Assembly (NCBI GenBank): GCA_046154695.1
Contig: JBJXFI010000411.1
Span: 1-10,686, forward strand
DNA: 10,686 bases
Source of the DNA: DALYLB01 sp046154695
Lineage (GTDB): Bacteria; Acidobacteriota; Blastocatellia; RBC074
Direction: 5' to 3'
Shown here piece by piece: positions 1-6,880 of the stretch. Each line of letters opens with the position of its first letter. Positions within the stretch are counted from its first letter, which is position 1. A program made the translations under genes and the position numbers. The notes under the pieces are model-generated. The model saw nothing but the letters and a program-made list of their open reading frames with translations, did no database searches and was not told where the DNA came from.

Positions 1-23
1 CCCCGGGACCGCGCCATGGCCTG

Positions 24-117
24 TCGCCCCTGCCGGGGCTTGAGGGCTTCTTCTGTCAGTTCCGGCGGTTACGCTTCGCTTCACCGCCGGCTACCATCCA
101 TCGCCCCTGTCGGGGCT
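24..117. repeat. Composite repeat of three GC-rich hairpins
   Basis: Three inverted repeats lie in series. GCCCC (26-30) pairs with GGGGC (35-39). CCGGCGGT (62-69) pairs with ACCGCCGG (83-90). GCCCC (103-107) pairs with GGGGC (112-116). The outer two units are near-identical direct copies of TCGCCCCTGNCGGGGCT, at 24-40 and 101-117. There is no credible coding frame here. The arrangement resembles dispersed intergenic repeats found in some GC-rich environmental genomes, but I cannot confirm the family. It sits just upstream of the cassette promoter and could also act as a transcription barrier from the left. Confidence 0.6.
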
Positions 118-167
118 CCTGTGTCTCACTTGTAATCACCCCCAACCCCCTGCTTCGCCGAAAAGAA

Positions 168-196
168 TTGAGGATTTTTGAGAACTTCTTTATGAT
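168..196 (+). promoter_or_regulatory. Candidate sigma70-type promoter for the TIR/VMAP/MoxR cassette
   Basis: A -35-like TTGAGG (168-173, four of six consensus bases) is followed by a 17-nt spacer and a -10-like TATGAT (191-196, five of six). Transcription would start near 203 and give a leader of about 38 nt before the ATG at 241. The surrounding stretch is AT-rich compared with the GC-rich flanks. An AGGAG at 223-227 is the only Shine-Dalgarno-like motif, with a rather long 13-nt spacer. This is motif matching only; the bacterium's sigma factor preferences are unknown. Confidence 0.5.
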
Positions 197-240
197 TCGC
201 CCGCTCAAGCCGACTCTCTGACAGGAGCCTTCGAACGCCT

Positions 241-1035
241 ATGAATCTGAATTCCGCGGAGATCAATACGCTGGTGGATGCGCTGCTCGAATGTGATTGC
301 ATGAAGACCATCAATTCGAGGGCCTCCGTCATTCAGGGGCTTCCCCCGGCCATTCAACACCGATTGAGGGGAGGCGGCACGTCCCGGCAGGATGTGGATG
401 AGATCGTGCGCGCATGCGCGCAATTTTCCGGTGGGTTGGAATCGCTTTTGCAACGCGTCAAATTCTTTGAAGCGGGTTCCCATCCGTGGGGGAATGTCGA
501 GCAGGTTACTCGCGGCGCCAGCGGTTCGCCGGAGGCCCCACAGGCCACGGCTTCCACCGCCACGCCGCATGATGCGGCAATTGACGAACCGGTCCAGGTC
601 TTTTTCTCCTACTCGCACAAAGATGAGGAATTGCGAGATGCGCTCAACGCCCATCTGAGCATCCTCAAGCGGCAAAAGGTCATCAGCGCCTGGCACGATC
701 GCCAGATCCCGCCGGGCGCGGAGTGGGCCGCTGAGATCGACGCGCGCATCGATCAGGCGGGCATCATCCTGCTGCTGGTCAGCGCCGATTTTCTTGCTTC
801 AGACTATTGCCACGAAATCGAAATGAAACGCGCCCTGGAACGCCACGAGCGCGGCGAAGCCGTCGTCATCCCGGTTATCCTGCGCCCCTGCGATTGGCGG
901 GGCGCGCTCTTCGGCAAACTGAATGCCCTGCCCAGGGATGCCCGCGCCGTCACGTCGTGGCCGAATCGTGATGAGGCGTTGCAGAATATCGCGGAGGGGA
1001 TCCGCCGCGTTGTCGAGAGGCTGCGGGCACGATGA
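241..1035 (+). CDS. EAD-TIR effector protein (putative NADase)
   Basis: A 264-residue protein with two domains and no signal peptide or membrane segment. Residues about 6-84 form an all-helical effector-associated domain (EAD, closest to the EAD2-like type as I recall it), homologous to the N-terminus of the next gene. Residues about 85-115 are a low-complexity Ala/Pro/Thr linker. Residues about 117-262 are a bacterial TIR domain: strand A with FFSYSHKDE (121-129), the WHDRQIPPG loop (151-159), LLVSADFLASDY (178-189), then the ILRPCDW (213-219) and TSWPNRDEA (238-246) motifs. E194, in the Y-x4-E-M stretch, is the best candidate for the catalytic glutamate, with E192 beside it. Such TIR domains often hydrolyse NAD+; activity here is inferred. 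The ATG at 241 is chosen because an in-frame TGA lies at 193-195 with no start in between. The stop overlaps the next ATG (ATGA), implying coupled translation. It is the likely effector of the cassette. Confidence 0.9.
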   Translation: MNLNSAEINTLVDALLECDCMKTINSRASVIQGLPPAIQHRLRGGGTSRQDVDEIVRACAQFSGGLESLLQRVKFFEAGSHPWGNVEQVTRGASGSPEAPQATASTATPHDAAIDEPVQVFFSYSHKDEELRDALNAHLSILKRQKVISAWHDRQIPPGAEWAAEIDARIDQAGIILLLVSADFLASDYCHEIEMKRALERHERGEAVVIPVILRPCDWRGALFGKLNALPRDARAVTSWPNRDEALQNIAEGIRRVVERLRAR

Positions 1036-2537
1036 TGCATGATTCCCCTCACAACTTGGACCCGGCGAATCAGCAATCGTTGATCGATCTTATGCTGGCA
1101 TGCAATTCAACCCGCGCGTTTTGGGACATCGTCATTTCCGGACTGAAACGTGAGATCCAGACAGGATTCCAGGAAGATTCCACTCTCAAAACTCGGGTGA
1201 GTAACCTCGTCTCAAAGTCCCTTCAGTTTTCGGACGGGATCGAACGCCTGCTCAGCCAGATTCGTTTTCACGCGGGTTCGAGCGATGCCTGGCGGGAACT
1301 CGCCCGGGCCTCCTTCCGATTGCTTTGTCGAATCTCCGCGGATGGCGAGAATCTTGCCGATCGTTTGGTCGATCTGATCGAAGAGATCGAACCCACGCAA
1401 CCCGTGATTCGGAAAATATGCGCCGCACGAGCGATTGATCCACCCGGGCGGGGCTTTGCGAGCGGATACGATGCGATTCTCGTCCTCTTTCAGCGCCCCG
1501 GATATTCCCAAGTCCTGGAGTTTTTGCAGGCGCTGGCGAAGTCGGAGGGCGGCGAACAGTTGCAAGTCTGGCTCGATGAAGCGGCCGGCGTCTTTCGCTT
1601 TTCCTTGACGTCGCCTCGGGAGGACATGCCGGGTGACGAGCACTACCTGATGATTCAGATTCAGCCCGCGCCTTCCGATCGATACCGCCTCTACATCTGG
1701 GCAAAGATCGGTGAGCATACGCAATTGATCTCGTCCGATCCGGATGTTACCTATCCGTATCATGACCTCGTGGGTAAAATCGAAGAAGCGGCAAGCTTGA
1801 TGCACAATTGGGTTGAAAACCAGTTCGTGCTTGAACTCTTCGTTACTCGGGATGCTTTTTGCCAGGATTTCAGCGCGTGGGGGTTGCGGGTCGGGAAAAA
1901 CGTCAACCCGCTTGTTTGCGAGGCGCCGATCGCCTTGCGTTGCCTTGAACGGCTGGATGCCCGACGAATGGAGATCAAGGAAGAGAAGCGAGGATTGAGC
2001 GCGATTCAGGTCAGATTTGCGGTCATGCGAGAAAGCCTGCGGGAAAAACGAGGAGGCGGCCCATCGCGAGAATATGTCAATTTGGCCGGCTGGCGGAAAA
2101 AGAACGCCGCATTGCGCGAATGCGCAACAGGCGATGCCAGGGACTGGATTGTGCATATCGCCGAGGCGAATTATTCGCCCAGTCAACATCAGGCGCTCGC
2201 CGGCGCCATTTGCGTGAGTCTGGGATCGGTGCCTCCTTTGACCGAGGGCGGACAGGATGCCTTATCCGAGGCCATCAATCGGGGCGCGCCGGTCGCCATC
2301 TGGTTTCGCGAGATGGCTTCCGGCGGGGCAATCGACAAACAGACCCTGATGCAACATTTGCGCCTCGACCAGACCCGGGTCACGATGGCCGACTTGCGCC
2401 GCCACTTATGGGCGCTTCGCAAAGATGCCGTTTCGCGGGCCGCATGCGATGAGGTTTGTCATCATCTGACGATGATGTATGACGAGTACGACCGCATTCC
2501 GCCCGAGCCAGTGAGCCAACCGCCCGAAATTCAATAA
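1032..2537 (+). CDS. EAD-VMAP adaptor protein (vWA-MoxR-associated protein)
   Basis: A 501-residue soluble protein. Residues about 13-90 are a second EAD, alignable without gaps over 54 residues to the TIR protein (19 identities by hand count, including QFS, LL and the closing W). The remainder resembles the VMAP family. Residues about 155-182 match a helical segment ending in LQVWLDEA. At about 205-260 is a beta-rich stretch with LMIQIQPAP and YRLYIWAKIG. From about 266 to 430 lies the VMAP C-terminal region, with LELFVTRDAFCQDFSAWGL, PIALRCLERL and EAINRGAPVAIWFRE. In the published ternary-system model VMAP links the MoxR/vWA switch to an effector; the shared EAD suggests it recruits the TIR protein. 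The ATG at 1032 overlaps the upstream stop, and GAGAGG at 1015-1020 may help initiation. VMAP assignment is from motif memory; the EAD homology is seen directly. Confidence 0.82.
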   Translation: MMHDSPHNLDPANQQSLIDLMLACNSTRAFWDIVISGLKREIQTGFQEDSTLKTRVSNLVSKSLQFSDGIERLLSQIRFHAGSSDAWRELARASFRLLCRISADGENLADRLVDLIEEIEPTQPVIRKICAARAIDPPGRGFASGYDAILVLFQRPGYSQVLEFLQALAKSEGGEQLQVWLDEAAGVFRFSLTSPREDMPGDEHYLMIQIQPAPSDRYRLYIWAKIGEHTQLISSDPDVTYPYHDLVGKIEEAASLMHNWVENQFVLELFVTRDAFCQDFSAWGLRVGKNVNPLVCEAPIALRCLERLDARRMEIKEEKRGLSAIQVRFAVMRESLREKRGGGPSREYVNLAGWRKKNAALRECATGDARDWIVHIAEANYSPSQHQALAGAICVSLGSVPPLTEGGQDALSEAINRGAPVAIWFREMASGGAIDKQTLMQHLRLDQTRVTMADLRRHLWALRKDAVSRAACDEVCHHLTMMYDEYDRIPPEPVSQPPEIQ

Positions 2538-2550
2538 CGGAGAGACGACT

Positions 2551-3564
2551 GTGAGCGATAAAAAGCGAAACGAGAGCGCGGAATGGAAGACCTACACAGG
2601 CGAGTCGAAGCCCGGTGGAGGAACGGCGCGATTTCCGCCCGCGCCCCCGTGGCGCACATTCTCGCGCAACAAGGATCGCCGCGGCGAGACTTACCGGGCC
2701 ACCGAGGAGCAGGTTCTGCTGGTCAACGCGGCGCTGATCCTTCGCCGGCCGCTGCTGGTGACGGGCAAGCCCGGCGTGGGCAAATCGTCGCTCGCCTATT
2801 CCGTGGCGAAAGAACTGGGACTGGGCGAGGTGCTGCGCTGGTCGATCACCTCACGCACGACGCTGGTTGACGGCCTGTACCGCTACGACGCGATCGGTCG
2901 CATGCAGGAGGTCCAGATCAATGTGGCCGATGAGAAGCAGAAAGAGAAAATCCCGGACATTGGGAAGTTCGTGACGCTGGGTCCGCTGGGAACGGCGATG
3001 TTGCCGTCCGACAAGCCGCGCGCGCTGTTGATCGACGAGATCGACAAGAGCGACATCGACCTGCCCAACGATCTGCTGAATATTTTCGAGGAGGGCGAAT
3101 TCGAGATCCCGGAGCTGGCGCGTGTTCCCGAATCGCAACAGCCTGTGACCGTTCGCCTGTTCCAGAGCGATGCGACGACGCCGATCGAATTCGGAAAGGT
3201 CACCTGCACGACGTTTCCCTTCGTGGTGATGACGAGCAACGGCGAGCGTGATTTTCCCGCGCCATTCCTGCGCCGGTGCCTGCGGCTGAATATTGAGCCG
3301 CCCTCCGTTGCCGAGCTGAAAGAGATCGTTCAATCCCATCTTTCCGAGCACCTCAAACAACTCGATGCGTCTGTCGGCGGGAAGATCGACGGGCTGATCG
3401 CCGAGTTCGTGAAAAATCGCGATGAACGCAACGAGTTGCTGGCCAACGATCAGTTGCTCAACGCCGTCTTCGTGCTGACGCGGGGCATCCAGCCGGAGAC
3501 GAAGGATCTCGACGAACTGCTCAAGGCGATCCTGCGCCCGCTGGGTGGCGCCGATTCGCAATGA
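2551..3564 (+). CDS. MoxR-type AAA+ ATPase
   Basis: A 337-residue AAA+ ATPase of the MoxR type. Visible motifs are Walker A GKPGVGKS (72-79), Walker B LLIDEIDKSD (159-168), a sensor-1 region VVMTSNGERDFP (225-236) and an arginine-finger-like APFLRRC (237-243). The C-terminal helical lid follows. MoxR proteins work as ATP-driven chaperones with a vWA-domain partner, which is encoded next door. The GTG start at 2551 is supported by GGAGAG at 2539-2544 with good spacing, and lies 13 bp after the VMAP stop. The 3' end overlaps the next gene by ATGA. The first 45 residues are rich in charge, Gly and Pro and are probably flexible. No key residue appears to be missing. I take it to be the energy-using switch of the cassette. 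Confidence 0.92.
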   Translation: MSDKKRNESAEWKTYTGESKPGGGTARFPPAPPWRTFSRNKDRRGETYRATEEQVLLVNAALILRRPLLVTGKPGVGKSSLAYSVAKELGLGEVLRWSITSRTTLVDGLYRYDAIGRMQEVQINVADEKQKEKIPDIGKFVTLGPLGTAMLPSDKPRALLIDEIDKSDIDLPNDLLNIFEEGEFEIPELARVPESQQPVTVRLFQSDATTPIEFGKVTCTTFPFVVMTSNGERDFPAPFLRRCLRLNIEPPSVAELKEIVQSHLSEHLKQLDASVGGKIDGLIAEFVKNRDERNELLANDQLLNAVFVLTRGIQPETKDLDELLKAILRPLGGADSQ

Positions 3565-5147
3565 TGGACGAGTTCATCAAAATCCTGCGAAACGCCGGTC
3601 TGGAGCCCACCGGGATCGAAATTGCCGAGATGCTGATCCTGGCGGCCTGCATCCCCGCGCCCACAGCCATCCGGCCTGTGAGTGCGGATGCGGAGGGGCG
3701 GGAACGTGGCGATGGCAAGGCGGACCTCGGCCGGATGCGGGATGAGGCCTCTGCCAATGCCGGCGCGGCCGCCGGCGCGGCAACGCCACAATCCGCGCCG
3801 CCCGGCGGGCTCTTCACCGATTCGGCCGATGAGGCCGCGGAGGCGGAAGGCGGCATCGCGACTGTTCCATTTAGGGCGCCGAAAGCTCCCGCCTTGCCGG
3901 GCGCGCACAAGATCACGCGGGCGCTCCGCCCGCTGCGGCGACGATACCCGTCCCCTCGCTATTTCGTGCTCGATGAGGAGAAAACGATTCGGCGCATCGC
4001 CGACGGCGGGCCCGCGTCTCCCGTGATGACGCCAGCGTCTGAACGCTGGCTGGACGTCGCGCTGGTGTTCGATCAAAGCCTGACGATGCAGCTCTGGCGG
4101 CCCACGCTGGCCGAGGTCCGGCGACTATTCGAGCGCTGCGGCATCTTTCGCAACGTGCGTTCCTGGCATCTCGCCACCGACGGGCCCGCGGCGACGCTGC
4201 ATGCCGCCACGGGCTGGCAGCCCTCTCAATCCGTTCATAGCTGGCGCGAACTGCTCGACCCCGCGCGCCGCACGCTGATCGTGGTGATCAGCGATTGCCA
4301 CGCCGAGAGCTGGCACAACGGCGATGCGTGGCGTTTGTTAATCGATTGGGGAGGCCAGGCGCCTGTTGCCCTGGTTCAGGTTCTTCCCGAGCGGTTCTGG
4401 CGGAGCACGACCATGACGCCCGTCGAAGCGACACTGCGCGCCGCACGCCCCGGCCTCGTTAATTCCCGATTGGAGATCGCCCCATCCTGGTACGGTGAAT
4501 TCATTCGCGGCGGCGGCCTTCCGCTTCCGGTTGTCACGCTGGATGAATGGTCGATTGGCCCGTGGGCTCGGATGGTCGCCGGCGCGAGCGACGTCTCGTC
4601 GTTCGCGCTCGTCATTCCGCACCTGCCCGCCCGAGGCGCGGCCCTGCCCGCAAAGGAGCGAACGAGCCCGGCTCCCGACGAGCCGCGACCGTCCCAGGAG
4701 CGCGTCAAAACCTTCTTCATCGCCTGGGCACGGAGGCCGAATGGGAGTATGCCGCGCGCGCCGGAACCGAAACGCCATTTGCTTTCGGTGAAAATATTAA
4801 TCCCGAGATCGTCAATTATGGCGGGAATCGTCCGTACGGAGAGGCTCCCGAAGGAGTTTATCGCGGAAGGACGGTTCCCGTGGGGAGCCTCGGCGTTGCC
4901 AATGGCTTCGGTTTGTACGATATGCACGGCAATGTGTGGGAATGGTGTTCCGATTGGTACGATGAGAAGTACTATGCGAAATGTAAAAAGCAGGGAACAG
5001 TTATCGATCCACAGGGCCCTGGAGCAGGCTCGTACCGCGTCGTTCGCGGCGGCGGTTGGTTCAGCAACGCCGTCGGCTGCCGGTCGGCGTACCGCAACCT
5101 CGCCGACCCCGGCTACCGCCTCGGCGACGTCGGCCTCCGCCTCGTGA
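3561..5147 (+). CDS. SAV_2336-type vWA-like MoxR partner, C-terminus out of frame
   Basis: The open frame encodes 528 residues, but only the first 380 or so look real. Residues 1-32 match the short helical N-terminus of SAV_2336-type proteins (AGLEPTGIEIAEML). Residues 35-115 are a low-complexity Ala/Gly/Pro linker. Residues about 116-150 carry ALRPLRRR and FVLDEEKTIRRIAD. From about 163 to 345 is a vWA-like Rossmann domain: DVALVFDQSLTMQLW with a MIDAS-like D171-x-S-x-T, then TLIVVISDCHAESW (D245), PVALVQVLPERFW and WARMVAGASD. The frame still looks family-like to about ERVKTFF (380-386). Residues beyond that are Arg/Ser/Thr-rich nonsense read out of frame through an FGE-like domain. It starts at ATG 3561, overlapping the moxR stop, and GGGTGG at 3544-3549 is a weak ribosome site. 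It is the expected partner of the MoxR ATPase. The normal C-terminus of the family is missing. Confidence 0.75.
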   Translation: MMDEFIKILRNAGLEPTGIEIAEMLILAACIPAPTAIRPVSADAEGRERGDGKADLGRMRDEASANAGAAAGAATPQSAPPGGLFTDSADEAAEAEGGIATVPFRAPKAPALPGAHKITRALRPLRRRYPSPRYFVLDEEKTIRRIADGGPASPVMTPASERWLDVALVFDQSLTMQLWRPTLAEVRRLFERCGIFRNVRSWHLATDGPAATLHAATGWQPSQSVHSWRELLDPARRTLIVVISDCHAESWHNGDAWRLLIDWGGQAPVALVQVLPERFWRSTTMTPVEATLRAARPGLVNSRLEIAPSWYGEFIRGGGLPLPVVTLDEWSIGPWARMVAGASDVSSFALVIPHLPARGAALPAKERTSPAPDEPRPSQERVKTFFIAWARRPNGSMPRAPEPKRHLLSVKILIPRSSIMAGIVRTERLPKEFIAEGRFPWGASALPMASVCTICTAMCGNGVPIGTMRSTMRNVKSREQLSIHRALEQARTASFAAAVGSATPSAAGRRTATSPTPATASATSASAS

Positions 5148-5161
5148 GGGTCGGCCCGTAG
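4712..5161 (+). pseudogene. Truncated FGE-like (formylglycine-generating enzyme / C-type-lectin fold) domain, frame-shifted
   Basis: In the frame starting at 4712 the sequence reads LLHRLGTEAEWEYAARAGT, then PFAFGENINPE, NYGGNRPYG, GLYDMHGNVWEWCSDWYD, GSYRVVRGGGWFSNAVG and ends DVGLRLVRVGP at a TAG (5159-5161). These are the hallmarks of the C-terminal half of FGE-sulfatase domains. The N-terminal half (usually about 100 residues, with a GGTFxMG-type motif) is absent. No plausible start precedes it; the nearest in-frame ATG (4547) would add about 55 Arg-rich residues of shadow sequence. The frame is one base behind the upstream vWA-like gene. One extra A in the AAAA run at 4707-4710 would join the two. 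The cysteines of true formylglycine-generating enzymes are not all present, so a ligand-binding role is likelier than catalysis. It could be a deletion remnant, a frameshifted fusion or an assembly fault. Confidence 0.72.
5027..5161 (+). other. Candidate DGR variable region (VR-like) at the 3' end of the FGE-like domain
   Basis: The last 45 codons match the pattern of variable segments in DGR target proteins with a C-type-lectin fold: a fixed SYRVVRGGGW, then residues at the exposed positions where templates usually carry Asn codons, then fixed VGLRLV. The putative variable codons (5060-5077, 5090-5092, 5099-5104, 5111-5116, 5120-5128) all end in C: ttc, agc, aac, gcc, gtc, ggc, tac, ctc, ggc, tac, ctc, ggc, gac. 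That is what adenine mutagenesis of AAC codons would leave. High third-position GC in this genome weakens the argument. No template repeat or reverse transcriptase occurs in the window. Confidence 0.4.
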
Positions 5162-5172
5162 CCCTTGAGTTC

Positions 5173-5323
5173 TTTTACCCTCTTACCCTGAATTTTCTGT
5201 GAATGGAGAGGTGGCGAAGGGAACCGGGCGAAGCGCAGGGCGTGCGCCAGCCGCCCGCGCCGCCCGGGGCCCGCAGTCGCCGACCATGAAGAAAACGGGC
5301 GTCGTGGTAAGTAGGTTTTACCC
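5173..5323 (+). repeat. TTTTACCC short repeats in the cassette 3' flank
   Basis: TTTTACCC occurs at 5173-5180 and again at 5316-5323. Next to the first copy, TTACCCT is repeated at an 8-nt period (5175-5181 and 5183-5189). They sit 12 and 155 bp after the FGE-like stop codon. I know of no defined function; they bracket the GC-rich hairpin at 5225-5257. Confidence 0.4.
5225..5257 (+). other. Nested GC-rich hairpin downstream of the FGE-like domain
   Basis: An outer stem CGGGCG (5225-5230) pairs with CGCCCG (5252-5257). It encloses an inner stem GCGCA (5233-5237) paired with TGCGC (5243-5247) around a 5-nt loop. It has no T-run directly after it, so it is not a classical terminator. DGR targets often carry a hairpin or cruciform shortly after the variable region, which makes its position of interest. 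It could equally be a transcript-end structure or a chance feature of GC-rich DNA. Confidence 0.4.
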
Positions 5324-5325
5324 CC

Positions 5326-5350
5326 GCGCCATAGGCGCCGAATTTTTTTT
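5326..5350 (+). terminator. Candidate rho-independent terminator of the conflict cassette
   Basis: GCGCC (5326-5330) and GGCGC (5334-5338) form a 5-bp stem with an ATA loop. A run of eight T (5343-5350) begins four bases later. The short stem makes it modest, but the T-run is unusual in this GC-rich sequence and the polarity suits the plus-strand cassette, which needs an end before the convergent minus-strand operon. No equally good terminator was seen for the minus strand; a weak AAGCC/GGCTT hairpin at 5380-5403 lacks a U-tract. Confidence 0.45.
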
Positions 5351-5421
5351 GGTTTTGGACGCGAGGCATTCCCAGAAGTAAGCCCCCACCAGAGCAGTGG
5401 CTTGTTTGAAAGGTATTGGGT

Positions 5422-6783
<1,362 letters not shown>

Positions 6784-6880
6784 AAGTCAGCAAATGTAAC
6801 TGCTCAGCCCTCTATCGGCAATGGCGGCGAATGCAATGAAAGAGGGCGGCACGCAAAGATGCTATCGCCGCGCCGCCGGT

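Noticed and set aside
24..117. CRISPR-like repeats at the left end
   Set aside because: Only two near-identical short units flank a different hairpin; there is no regular spacer series and no cas gene.
2851..3561. A 236-codon minus-strand open frame opposite the MoxR gene
   Set aside because: It is antisense to well-conserved MoxR motifs and has no domain or ribosome site of its own.
4704..4712. Programmed -1 ribosomal frameshift joining the vWA-like and FGE-like frames
   Set aside because: The site GTC AAA ACC is not a canonical X-XXY-YYZ heptamer, and frameshifting would not explain the missing half of the FGE domain. It was not fully excluded, only judged less likely than a deletion or sequence error.
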